In this document: positions 7,434 to 15,593 of the stretch, piece after piece
Layout: the number at the start of each line of letters is the position of its first letter
Position numbering within the stretch: the stretch's first letter is position 1
Origin: Candidatus Saccharimonadota bacterium
Lineage (GTDB): Bacteria; Patescibacteriota; Saccharimonadia; Saccharimonadales; Saccharimonadaceae
Assembly (NCBI GenBank): GCA_017404335.1
Contig: JAFRCN010000002.1
Span: 1-64,000 of the forward strand
Direction: 5' to 3'
DNA length: 64,000 bases
Position numbers and translations under genes: made by a program
The notes under the pieces: generated by a model
Database searches by the model: none
The model's input: only the letters and a program-made list of their open reading frames with translations
Told to the model about the DNA's origin: nothing

Positions 7434-8448
7434 GTTTAGCTAACTCATGAATAATATCATCAATATCCCCGTCCATGACGGCAGGGATATTGGAGCGGGA
7501 GTAGTGGATGCGGTGGTCGGTGACACGGTCTTGAGGGAAATTATAAGTACGGATTTTTTCGGAACGATCGCCGGTGCCGATGAGGGACTTTCTTGCTTCA
7601 GAAGCGGACTTCTTTTCTTCTTCCTTTTTCTTTTCGAGAAGTCGCGAGCGGAGGATGTTCATCGCTTTGATACGGTTTTGCTGTTGGGAGCGTTCGTCTT
7701 GCATCGCGACGACGAGGCCGGTCGGGAGATGGGTGATACGGACGGCGGAGTCGGTCGTGTTGACACCTTGACCACCGTGCCCGCCGGAACGGTAGATATC
7801 AATACGCAAATCTTCGGGATTAATTTCGAGATCTTCCTCGGCGGCTTCCGGGAGAACAGCAACGGTTGCGGTCGAAGTATGGATACGACCCTGTGACTCG
7901 GTAACGGGAACGCGCTGGACGCGGTGGACGCCACCTTCGAATTTAAGTTGACCGTAGGCGTTGTCGCCGGAGATTTTGAAGATTACTTCTTTCATGCCGC
8001 CGGCTTCGTTTTCGTTTTGTGAGATTAGTTCGGCTTTTAGTTCGTGGTTTTCGGCGTATTTAAGATACATACGGTACAACTCACCGGCAAAGAGTGAGGC
8101 TTCGTCGCCACCAGCGCCGGCGCGGATTTCGAGAATTGCCGGTTTATCGTCGGCGGGGTCGCGGGGAATGAGGAGTTCCTCGAGCTTAGCTTTCGAGGCT
8201 TCGATTTCGGACTTAAGGGTTCTTACGTCCTCTTTTGCGATTTCGCCGAGCTCGGGGTCGTTTATTAAACCTTCCGCTTCGGCAAGACTTTTAGTGTAAG
8301 TTTCGATTTTCGTGTTTAAATCCAATATTTCGTGTAACAAAACGGCGCGCTTGCTTTTTGTGGCGAAGTCGGGACTACTGTAGGCGTCTGGCTTTGCCAA
8401 AAAGGCTTCGATCTCGGCTAATTCGTTTTTAAGATTTTCTAAATTCAT
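7408..8448 (-). CDS. prfA: Peptide chain release factor 1
   Basis: 346 residues from ATG 8448. The stop-codon recognition tripeptide PVT ([11 protein letters not shown]) marks RF1, which reads UAA and UAG, and the peptidyl-transferase motif is GGQ in [11 protein letters not shown] chose 8448 because a minus-strand TATAAT (8455-8460, preceded by TGC) ends 6 nt upstream and no ribosome site is present; an earlier ATG at 8466 would lie in the promoter. First gene of the prfA-prmC pair. Its promoter is shared back to back with tRNA-Val. Confidence 0.95.
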   Translation of the reverse strand: MNLENLKNELAEIEAFLAKPDAYSSPDFATKSKRAVLLHEILDLNTKIETYTKSLAEAEGLINDPELGEIAKEDVRTLKSEIEASKAKLEELLIPRDPADDKPAILEIRAGAGGDEASLFAGELYRMYLKYAENHELKAELISQNENEAGGMKEVIFKISGDNAYGQLKFEGGVHRVQRVPVTESQGRIHTSTATVAVLPEAAEEDLEINPEDLRIDIYRSGGHGGQGVNTTDSAVRITHLPTGLVVAMQDERSQQQNRIKAMNILRSRLLEKKKEEEKKSASEARKSLIGTGDRSEKIRTYNFPQDRVTDHRIHYSRSNIPAVMDGDIDDIIHELAKHEREFLRS

Positions 8449-8463
8449 GGTATAATTATAGCA
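8449..8463. promoter_or_regulatory. Bidirectional -10 between prfA and tRNA-Val
   Basis: TATAATTATA (8451-8460) contains TATAAT on both strands, each preceded by an extended -10 TG (TGG on plus, TGC on minus). The plus side starts tRNA-Val, the minus side a leaderless prfA mRNA. The two -10 hexamers overlap by two bases, so RNA polymerase can open only one direction at a time. Confidence 0.7.
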
Positions 8464-8472
8464 CAATAATGC

Positions 8473-8549
8473 GGGATTTTAGCTCAGCTGGCTAGAGCGC
8501 ACGATTCACATTCGTGAGGTCACAGGTTCAAGCCCTGTAAATCCCACCA
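8473..8549 (+). tRNA. trnV: tRNA-Val (anticodon CAC)
   Basis: Acceptor GGGATTT/AAATCCC, D arm GCTCAGCTGGCTAGAGC, anticodon stem CACGA/TCGTG with loop TTCACAT (anticodon CAC), T arm ACAGG-TTCAAGC-CCTGT, discriminator A and encoded CCA (8547-8549). Confidence 0.97.
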
Positions 8550-8558
8550 ATTTTATCA

Positions 8559-8587
8559 TTGACAAATTTAGTAAAATCTGATACAAT
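8559..8587 (+). promoter_or_regulatory. Sigma70-type promoter
   Basis: TTGACA (8559-8564), 17-bp spacer, TACAAT (8582-8587). It drives the secreted protein at 8655. Confidence 0.75.
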
Positions 8588-8654
8588 ATAAATATAATGA
8601 CTTTTCGTCATTACGCTGTTTAATTTTGGAACCAAATTAGAAGGAGGGGTTCTA

Positions 8655-9134
8655 ATGAAGCCTTGGCGCTTAGTGGTTTGTTTGGTACTGATTCTCGCCT
8701 TTTCGATTGGTTTTACTCTGCCGGCGGCGCAGGCTGCCAAGAGGACAAAGGCAAAGACAGAATACTCCGTCGTAATCGACCGACTGGCTGGATTGACTTA
8801 TGTTTTCTCGAGAAAGACGAATTCGACAAATTGGGATCTTGTCGGGGCGCAGATCTGCAGTGTTGGGAATCCTTTTGCGGAAACTCCGAAAGGGACGTTT
8901 GTCGTGACGAGGAAGAAGAAGACTTCCACATTCGCTGGGAAGAAATACAAGTACGTAACTTTTACGAATTGCCCGAAGGTGGTTATTATGACTGAACCGA
9001 AGCGAAACAAAAAAGACCAGTTTTATCAGCCACTAGGCGAGCCTTGCACGATGGGTGAAGTCTGGTTGGCCCAGAAATGGGCGAAGTGGCTTTACAACAA
9101 AATTCCCATTGGTACCAAAATCTATATTTTTTAG
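8655..9134 (+). CDS. Secreted L,D-transpeptidase-like protein, catalytic site lost
   Basis: 159 residues with a clear signal peptide (hydrophobic 7-23, cleavage near AQAA). The rest follows the YkuD fold: a strand pair near 38-52, CSVGNPFAETPKGTF (68-82, the usual CSTG..TPTGTF segment) and the C-terminal WLYNKIPIGTKIYIF. Where active enzymes have SHGC, this one has T132-M133-G134-E135, so both the catalytic cysteine and its histidine neighbour are gone. It is probably a wall-binding or regulatory relative rather than an enzyme. AAGGAGG sets the start; it is a single-gene unit with its own promoter and terminator. Confidence 0.6.
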   Translation: MKPWRLVVCLVLILAFSIGFTLPAAQAAKRTKAKTEYSVVIDRLAGLTYVFSRKTNSTNWDLVGAQICSVGNPFAETPKGTFVVTRKKKTSTFAGKKYKYVTFTNCPKVVIMTEPKRNKKDQFYQPLGEPCTMGEVWLAQKWAKWLYNKIPIGTKIYIF

Positions 9135-9155
9135 CCCCGCACGGGGCTTTTTTCT
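9133..9155 (+). terminator. Intrinsic terminator
   Basis: AGCCCCG-CA-CGGGGCT followed by TTTTTC, starting at the stop codon of the secreted protein gene. Confidence 0.9.
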
Positions 9156-9181
9156 TTTTTCATGAATTTAGCATAAAAGTC

Positions 9182-9211
9182 TTGTAAAATCCATATTTAG
9201 TGTGTTATACT
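9182..9211 (+). promoter_or_regulatory. nrdD promoter
   Basis: TTGTAA (9182-9187), 18-bp spacer, TATACT (9206-9211) with an extended TGT. About 70 bases of leader follow, including a small CTATAT/ATATAG stem (9223-9241), before the AGGAGG ribosome site at 9271. Confidence 0.6.
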
Positions 9212-9283
9212 AGATATTAAGCGCTATATGTGGGGGATATAGTAAAGAATAAATTTGAACTGTCATTTGAAGGAGGTATCAAA

Positions 9284-11461
9284 ATGTTCAAAAGAATTGT
9301 AAAACGGGATGGAAAGATTGTAAAATTTGATCCCGAGAAGATTACAGAAGCTATTGCAAAGGCTGGGCTCGCGACGGAGGAATTTAAACACGACCGTGCG
9401 AAGGCTCTCGCGGATAAAGTGCTTGAAAGAGCCGAGAAAGAAATTAAAGCTCGGACGCCGAATGTCGAGCAGATTCAGGATATTGTCGAAGAAGTGTTAA
9501 TGGAATCGTCGTTTAAACGGACGGCGCGGGAATATATTCGCTATCGTCAGGAGCGCTCGAGAAGGCGTGAGGCGAAGTCGGATCTGATGATGATTTACCG
9601 GACGATTTCCCATGCGGATGCGAGCGAGGACTCGGACGTCAAGCGGTCGAACGCGAATGTTGATGGCAATTCGGCGATGGGCAAGATGCTCCAATTTGGT
9701 GCGGAAGGGTCGAAAGTATTCGCGAAGTCGCTTTTACTTCGGCCGGACATTGCGGCGGCGCACGATAACGGCGACATCCATATTCATGATTTAGACTTTT
9801 ACGCAACAGGGACTTTAACTTGTTGCCAAAGCGACCCGTTTGTTTTATTCGAAAATGGCGGGTTTAATACAGGGCATGGGCACCTTCGGACGCCGAAGTC
9901 GATCGGAAGCTACGCGGCGCTCGCGGCGATCCTGCTCCAGGCGAACCAAAACGAGCAACACGGTGGTCAATCGATTCCGAATTTTGACTACGCGATGGCG
10001 CCAGGCGTAAACAAATCATTTAGAAAGGCTCTCAAGCGAAACCTTGAGAAATACAATAAATTTAGCGGAAAGAAATTAACGTTAGAAGTTAAAGACGATT
10101 ACGTTTTTGGCGACGATAAGAAGCTTGAAAAGGCGAAATGGCCGAAAGAGGTTATCTCGGCGGCGAATGAAGACGTTGAGCGGGAAACCTTACAGGCGAT
10201 GGAAGGCTTTGTACATAATCTTAATACGATGCATTCTCGCGCGGGCGCACAAGTGCCGTTTACTTCGATTAATTTCGGAACCGATACGACGCCGGCGGGG
10301 CGACTGGTGTCGAAATATCTCCTTGTCGCAACGGAAAACGGACTCGGCAAGGGCGAGACGCCGATTTTCCCAATTTCGATTTTCAAGGTTAAGTCAGGCG
10401 TGAACTATGAACCTGATGATCCGAACTATGACTTATTTAAGAAGTCAATGGAGGTTTCGGCGAAGCGACTTTTCCCGAATTTCTGTTTTATTGATGCACC
10501 GTATAATTTGAAATATTATAAAAAGGGCGACTATCGGACGGAAATCGCGACAATGGGTTGCCGAACCAGAGTCTTTGCGAGTGTCTTTCCAGAGAGCGAT
10601 GGCATCGTAACCGGGCGCGGAAATTTGTCCTTTACGACGATTAATATTGTACGCATCGGAATTAAACACGGAATTTGTCTAGGCGAAAGAAAAGAAGCGG
10701 ACTGGGACGGATTTTATAAAGAGCTTGACGAAAAACTAGATTTAGTGAAAGATGAGCTCCTCGAAAGGTTCGAATTCCAAGCTAGTCAACACGTTCGCAA
10801 CTTCCCGTTCTTGATGGGTCAAGGTAACTGGTTTGGAAGCGAAAAGCTCGGCTGGAACGATACGCTGCGTGATGTAATTAAGCACGGAACGTTGTCGATT
10901 GGCTTTATCGGACTCGCAGAGACTTTAGTCGCGATGACCGGAAAGCATCACGGCGAAGACGAAGAGGCACGAGAGCTAGGGCTCGATATCGTGACTCATA
11001 TGCGTGAAAAATGCGATAGTTATTGTAAAAAATATAAATTAAACTTTTCGCTTCTTGCAACGCCGGCGGAGGGAATCGCGGGGCGATTTACTAAGCTCGA
11101 TAAGAAAGAATTTGGCGTGATTAAGGGTGTAACTGATCGGGACTTTTATACAAACTCGTTCCATGTGCCGGTTTACTATCCGATTTCGGCGTTTGAGAAA
11201 ATCGAGATTGAGGCGCCGTATCATAATCTTTGTAACGCTGGGCATATTACTTATATCGAGCTCGACGGTGATCCGTCGCAAAACATCGCGGCATTTGAGG
11301 CTGTAATCCGGAAAATGCATGATTCTGGTATCGGGTACGGGTCGGTTAACCATCCGGTCGATCGAGACCCAGTCTGTGGATTCTCGGGTGTTATCACTGG
11401 CGAAAGATGCCCACATTGCGGAAGATTGGAAGGAGACGTAAGCTTTGAAAGATTGGCATAA
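9284..11461 (+). CDS. nrdD: Anaerobic ribonucleoside-triphosphate reductase (class III)
   Basis: 725 residues. An N-terminal ATP cone (about 1-90) precedes the reductase barrel, with LTCCQSDPF (an active-site cysteine) and TMGCRTRV (the thiyl-radical cysteine). The C-terminal tail, DPVCGFSG then CPHCGR, holds the glycyl-radical loop and zinc knuckle; I cannot tell by eye which glycine carries the radical, and the tail shows three rather than four cysteines. It makes dNTPs from NTPs, normally with formate as reductant, and is destroyed by oxygen. ATG 9284 is chosen for its AGGAGG site; an upstream in-frame ATG at 9230 lies in the leader. It overlaps nrdG by 17 bp. Confidence 0.95.
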   Translation: MFKRIVKRDGKIVKFDPEKITEAIAKAGLATEEFKHDRAKALADKVLERAEKEIKARTPNVEQIQDIVEEVLMESSFKRTAREYIRYRQERSRRREAKSDLMMIYRTISHADASEDSDVKRSNANVDGNSAMGKMLQFGAEGSKVFAKSLLLRPDIAAAHDNGDIHIHDLDFYATGTLTCCQSDPFVLFENGGFNTGHGHLRTPKSIGSYAALAAILLQANQNEQHGGQSIPNFDYAMAPGVNKSFRKALKRNLEKYNKFSGKKLTLEVKDDYVFGDDKKLEKAKWPKEVISAANEDVERETLQAMEGFVHNLNTMHSRAGAQVPFTSINFGTDTTPAGRLVSKYLLVATENGLGKGETPIFPISIFKVKSGVNYEPDDPNYDLFKKSMEVSAKRLFPNFCFIDAPYNLKYYKKGDYRTEIATMGCRTRVFASVFPESDGIVTGRGNLSFTTINIVRIGIKHGICLGERKEADWDGFYKELDEKLDLVKDELLERFEFQASQHVRNFPFLMGQGNWFGSEKLGWNDTLRDVIKHGTLSIGFIGLAETLVAMTGKHHGEDEEARELGLDIVTHMREKCDSYCKKYKLNFSLLATPAEGIAGRFTKLDKKEFGVIKGVTDRDFYTNSFHVPVYYPISAFEKIEIEAPYHNLCNAGHITYIELDGDPSQNIAAFEAVIRKMHDSGIGYGSVNHPVDRDPVCGFSGVITGERCPHCGRLEGDVSFERLA

Positions 11462-11996
11462 AATATCGTTAGAGAAGCTATCGAAACAGCTCGAAACTCC
11501 GGAGGGCTATATACGGCTCTCCGGGCCACTTGAGCGTGACAACATCGTAAATGGGGACGGCCTTAGAGCTGTCCTCTGGACGCAGGGTTGCCCGAATCAT
11601 TGCCCAGGGTGCCAAAATCCGGAGACTTGGGACTACGAAGCAGGTTTTTTAGTCGAAATCGACGAAATTAAACAACGCCTGTCGGAGTTTAAGGGGCAGA
11701 CTGGGCTAACTTTTTGCGGTGGAGAGCCTTTTGTGCAGGCTAAAGCCTGTAAAGAAATCGCGGATTTCGTACGAAAAGGGCTTGGCTGGAATGTCTGGAG
11801 CTTCTCAGGCTTTACTTATGAAGTTATTAAGGAATATGGTAAAGATCCTTGGGAGCTTTTGAAATCGCTTGACGCGTTAATCGATGGGCCGTTTATTTTA
11901 AAACAAAGGGATTTAAGTTTACGTTTCCGCGGATCGAGCAATCAAAGATTGCTTAAATTAGAATTTGGCACTGGCAAAATTTTAAGTATTGAGTAA
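11445..11996 (+). CDS. nrdG: Anaerobic ribonucleotide reductase activating protein
   Basis: 183 residues, a radical-SAM protein with the CX3CX2C iron-sulfur motif at C49, C53 and C56 (GCPNHCPGCQ) and TFCGGEPF after it. It splits S-adenosylmethionine to put the glycyl radical on NrdD. The start is TTG at 11445, inside the nrdD 3' end, with GGAAGGAG upstream; the overlap implies coupled translation. Confidence 0.95.
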   Translation: MKDWHKISLEKLSKQLETPEGYIRLSGPLERDNIVNGDGLRAVLWTQGCPNHCPGCQNPETWDYEAGFLVEIDEIKQRLSEFKGQTGLTFCGGEPFVQAKACKEIADFVRKGLGWNVWSFSGFTYEVIKEYGKDPWELLKSLDALIDGPFILKQRDLSLRFRGSSNQRLLKLEFGTGKILSIE

Positions 11997-12034
11997 TATT
12001 GAATATCGGTAAATGGTTATGTTATAATCATCTT

Positions 12035-12976
12035 ATGAAAAGAAGAGTGGTGCTAGCGCTGGGAGGAAACGCTTTACAAAAAAATGGCGAGGCGACTGCA
12101 GAAGCGCAAAAAAATGTAGCGATTAAAGTAGGTGAAGCAATTGCCGAGTTCGCTTCGAGGTTTGAAATTATTGTTGCACACGGGAACGGACCACAAGTGG
12201 GAAATATATTACTTCATGAAGAGTCGGCGGCGACCGAAAAAGCACCGGCGATGCCACTTGAAACCGCCGTTGCGATGAGCCAAGGGCAAATTGGCTATTG
12301 GTTGACGCAGGCAATAAACAACGCGTATGCAAAAAAAGGAAAGACAGCTAAAGTTGCCACGGTCGTTTCGCAAGTTGTCGTGGACCGAAGAGATAAGGCT
12401 TTTAAGAACCCAACCAAGCCGATTGGACAATTTTATACCGAAAAAGAGGCAAAGAGATTAGCTAGAGAAAAAGGTTGGACGGTAAAGGAAGATGCGGGAA
12501 GAGGTTGGCGTCGAGTCGTTGCATCGCCGAAGCCGATAGACATAGTTGAAAAGAAAGCGATTTTGGGATTAATAAACGAAGGCGTGATTGTTGTTGCGGC
12601 TGGGGGTGGAGGAATTCCGGTTTATAAAACGAAGATTAGAAAAAAGCTAAAGGGTGTTGACGCAGTAATCGACAAGGATTTTGCGGCGGAAAAATTAGCT
12701 GAAATTGTCAATGCAGATATTTTTGTTTCGGTGACGGCGGTGCCGAATGTTTATCTTAATTACGGTCAACCGGACCAAACCGCACTTGGTGTTATAACAT
12801 CACAAGAATTGTCGAGATTAAAAAAATTTGGTTTCTTTAAAGCTGGATCGATGCTTCCGAAAGTTGAGGCAACGATTGCCTTTTCTAAATACAAAAAAGG
12901 GAATATCGGTATTATTACGGATATTGATAATCTTTATGATGCACTAAGGGGAAAAGCTGGCACAATTGTGCATTAA
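12035..12976 (+). CDS. arcC: Carbamate kinase
   Basis: 313 residues from ATG 12035. N-terminal LALGGNALQ, VAHGNGPQVGN, VVAAGGGGIPV and VDAVIDKDFAAEKLA are the carbamate kinase signatures. It makes ATP from carbamoyl phosphate and ADP, the energy-yielding last step of the agmatine pathway encoded here. TATAAT (12023-12028) ends 6 nt before the start and there is no ribosome site, so it is probably leaderless; an upstream in-frame start at 11999 is rejected. It comes first in the carbamate kinase, PTC, antiporter, AguA order, although PTC seems to have its own promoter. Confidence 0.95.
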   Translation: MKRRVVLALGGNALQKNGEATAEAQKNVAIKVGEAIAEFASRFEIIVAHGNGPQVGNILLHEESAATEKAPAMPLETAVAMSQGQIGYWLTQAINNAYAKKGKTAKVATVVSQVVVDRRDKAFKNPTKPIGQFYTEKEAKRLAREKGWTVKEDAGRGWRRVVASPKPIDIVEKKAILGLINEGVIVVAAGGGGIPVYKTKIRKKLKGVDAVIDKDFAAEKLAEIVNADIFVSVTAVPNVYLNYGQPDQTALGVITSQELSRLKKFGFFKAGSMLPKVEATIAFSKYKKGNIGIITDIDNLYDALRGKAGTIVH

Positions 12977-13027
12977 AAATTTCGCAAAATACTTGTGCTT
13001 AAAATAAGCTTAATATATAATATAATT

Positions 13028-14044
13028 ATGGATAATTACACTTTACGTCATACAAACCCGACACGAAAGGACTTTATCGACACGGCTGATTTCGATCAGT
13101 CGGAAATTGTCGATATCATTAAACTCTCCCGAACGGTACGGGATTATATTAAAAGTGGGCGCACACTAAACTCACTTTATCACAAGACTTTAGCGATGCT
13201 TTTTGAACAAAAATCTACGAGGACACGAGTCTCATTTGAAGTAGCAATGGCTCAACTTGGCGGACATGCGCTTAACCTTGCACCCGGAGCGATTCAGCTC
13301 GGTGCACATGAGACGATTGAGGACACGGCGGTTGTACTTGGCAGAATGTGTGATATGATCATGTCTCGCGTAGATAGACACGAGTCAATTGAAGCTTTGG
13401 CCAAATATGCGAAAGTACCAGTAATTAACGGTATGAGTGATCGAGTTCATCCGACGCAGGGAATTGGTGATATGATTACGGTGTTTGATCATTGGCCGGC
13501 TAGTAAAAAGCCGAATGAGATTAAAATTATCTTTGTTGGTGACGCGACGCAGGTTTGTAATACAATTTGCGAAATATCTACGAAACTTGGGTTTAATTTT
13601 GTACACTATGGTCCGGAAAATCATCGAATTTCGGACGAGTGGCTCGAAAAAGGCAAGAAGAACGCCGAAAGATATGGTGGTTCGGCGATTTGGAGTGAGG
13701 ATCCAGAAGTTTTGAAGGGGGCGGACTTTATCTATACTGATGTTTGGTATGGTCTGTACGATAAAGAAACTCCGAAAGAAGAATATATGAAAGATTTTTA
13801 CCCCAAATATCAAGTCAACGATGAATTGATGCAAGCGACCGAAAATCCAAATTGTAAATTTATGCATTGTTTACCAGCAAATCGTAACGAAGAAGTCACG
13901 GATTCGGTACTAGACGGCCCGAATTCGGTAGCTTGGGATGAAGCGGAGAACCGTCTGACCGCCCAAAGAGGGTTGGTGCTTTATTTCGGTCGAGTGGCGA
14001 AGCAAACGCTCGATTATATTAAACAACAAAAGGAGGGCAAATAA
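13028..14044 (+). CDS. ptcA: Putrescine carbamoyltransferase
   Basis: 338 residues. The carbamoyl-phosphate site is STRTRVSFE and HPTQG; the second-substrate side has HCLPANRNEEVTD. The loop DVWYGLYDKE replaces the DxWxSMG loop of ornithine carbamoyltransferase and matches putrescine carbamoyltransferases, as does the C-terminal AENRLTAQRGL helix. It splits N-carbamoylputrescine into putrescine and carbamoyl phosphate. TATAAT (13016-13021) ends 6 nt before ATG 13028, with TTGTGC 17 bp further up: leaderless. It overlaps the antiporter start by one base (TAATG). Confidence 0.92.
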   Translation: MDNYTLRHTNPTRKDFIDTADFDQSEIVDIIKLSRTVRDYIKSGRTLNSLYHKTLAMLFEQKSTRTRVSFEVAMAQLGGHALNLAPGAIQLGAHETIEDTAVVLGRMCDMIMSRVDRHESIEALAKYAKVPVINGMSDRVHPTQGIGDMITVFDHWPASKKPNEIKIIFVGDATQVCNTICEISTKLGFNFVHYGPENHRISDEWLEKGKKNAERYGGSAIWSEDPEVLKGADFIYTDVWYGLYDKETPKEEYMKDFYPKYQVNDELMQATENPNCKFMHCLPANRNEEVTDSVLDGPNSVAWDEAENRLTAQRGLVLYFGRVAKQTLDYIKQQKEGK

Positions 14045-15516
14045 TGCCACAGAAAAAACGTAAGTTCAGGCTGTTTTCTGCAGTGCTTGCGACAGTCTGT
14101 ATAATCTTGGTGGGAGATGCGGTTGCGCCTACAGCATCGATTGGCAATTCGATGTATGTTTGGTGGGCAATAATGCTAATCGGTTTCTTCGTACCATATG
14201 CGCTAATTAGCGCGGAACTAGGTACACAGTACCCATCCGAAGGCGGGATGTATACCTGGATTAAAAAAGCTTTCGGGAAAAAGTGGGCTTCAAGGGTTGC
14301 CTGGTTTTACTGGGTAAACTATCCTCTGTGGATTGCTTCTCTTGCTGACCTTATTACAACACTATTAATGCAAATGCTCGGCATCGACATGGAGATTTGG
14401 ATGGTGCTTGCGATCCAAGTTTTTTACATCGTTCTAGTGACGGTGCTTGGGATGCTTCGGATTTCGCAATCGGCATGGGTCTCGAATCTCGGGGCAATAA
14501 TCAAGTTCCTGATTCTAGGAGGAATTAGCGTGCTTGGGTTTTACGTGTTCTTTACCCAGGGCACGATGAACCCGATTGAATCCTGGCATGATTTTATTCC
14601 GCTTGCTTCCGCGGATGGAGGAATTGATTGGTCGGGGTTGGCGTTCGTCTCGTTAATTATCTTTAATATGCTCGGGTTTGAGGTTGTCGGTACGTTTGTC
14701 GACGACATGGATAAACCGAAAAGGCAGATTCCGCAAGCAATTATCGTCGGTGGTATTTTGATTGCAATTTTCTACATTTTGCCATCGTTTGCGATTGGTG
14801 TAGGAACATCGTTCTCGGATATTTCGACGGACACGGGTTTACTCGATTCGTATGAAATATTAATGCTTAATGCAGGATTTTCGGCCGCCTTAATTAAAAC
14901 TGTAATTCTAACGGTCGGTTCGGCGTTTATTTTGACATTAATTTCGAATATTTCGTCTTGGAACTTTGGCGTCTACTCAGTTATCGCTTATGCAGCTGAG
15001 GACGGGATGTTCCCGAAAAGTTGGAGAAAGCGCAATAAAGACGGCGTGCCGTACATGGTTGGTATTTGGACCGGCATTGTTGCGGCGGTACTCGCAGTAG
15101 CTGGAATAATCCTTGCTTACTGTTTCCCGGATTGGGAGGCGCTTTCGAATATGTTCTGGGCGTTCTTCGATTTGTCGCTCGTGTGTCTACTACTTTCGTA
15201 CGTGCCGATGTTCGCTGCCTTTATCAAACTACACAAGAAAGGCGAGCAAGTCAAAGGTGGATACTTCCTCAAGGTTGGTCCGGTGTTAAGATGGGTGATG
15301 GGAATTGTACCGATTGTATTACTTCTCGTCTCACTTCTCTTTACCTGGATTCCAGAGTTTTCGCTCGAGGCGATTACCGATAATGCTACTTTAATTGTTT
15401 CATCGGTAATTTGTATTGCGATTGGTGAAATTATGGTATTTCACATGTCGCAGAAAGATAAGGCGAAAAAACTCGCTACGAAGAATCGCAAAGCAGTCGG
15501 AGCAGGACGTCGCTAA
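14044..15516 (+). CDS. aguD: APC-family agmatine/putrescine antiporter
   Basis: 490 residues, about 12 membrane helices of the amino acid-polyamine-organocation family; the first helix region has GDAVAPTASIGNS, and GGMYTWIKKAFGKKW follows helix 2. Its place between putrescine carbamoyltransferase and agmatine deiminase makes agmatine-in, putrescine-out exchange the best guess. The sequence alone cannot exclude another cationic amino acid. It starts on the stop codon of ptcA, so the two are translationally coupled, with AAGGAGG upstream. Confidence 0.85.
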   Translation: MPQKKRKFRLFSAVLATVCIILVGDAVAPTASIGNSMYVWWAIMLIGFFVPYALISAELGTQYPSEGGMYTWIKKAFGKKWASRVAWFYWVNYPLWIASLADLITTLLMQMLGIDMEIWMVLAIQVFYIVLVTVLGMLRISQSAWVSNLGAIIKFLILGGISVLGFYVFFTQGTMNPIESWHDFIPLASADGGIDWSGLAFVSLIIFNMLGFEVVGTFVDDMDKPKRQIPQAIIVGGILIAIFYILPSFAIGVGTSFSDISTDTGLLDSYEILMLNAGFSAALIKTVILTVGSAFILTLISNISSWNFGVYSVIAYAAEDGMFPKSWRKRNKDGVPYMVGIWTGIVAAVLAVAGIILAYCFPDWEALSNMFWAFFDLSLVCLLLSYVPMFAAFIKLHKKGEQVKGGYFLKVGPVLRWVMGIVPIVLLLVSLLFTWIPEFSLEAITDNATLIVSSVICIAIGEIMVFHMSQKDKAKKLATKNRKAVGAGRR

Positions 15517-15533
15517 AAATTAACAACTAAAAC

Positions 15534-15568
15534 TTAATAGGCTTGTCAAATACCGACAAGCCTATTAA
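15534..15568. promoter_or_regulatory. 14-bp perfect inverted repeat before aguA
   Basis: TTAATAGGCTTGTC and GACAAGCCTATTAA pair perfectly around a 7-base loop (AAATACC), 18 bp after the antiporter stop. No T run follows on the plus strand, so it is not a classical terminator. It is followed by TATAAT (15573-15578) and the AAAGGAGG site of aguA. It could be an operator for an agmatine regulator, or an mRNA hairpin that adjusts aguA against the upstream genes. Confidence 0.6.
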
Positions 15569-15593
15569 AATATATAATATAAAGGAGGTTTTC

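Noticed and set aside
9200-9245. Possible NrdR boxes upstream of nrdD (CTATAT/ATATAG repeats)
   Set aside because: Neither half matches the 16-bp NrdR consensus, and the spacing does not give the usual pair. I list only the small stem.
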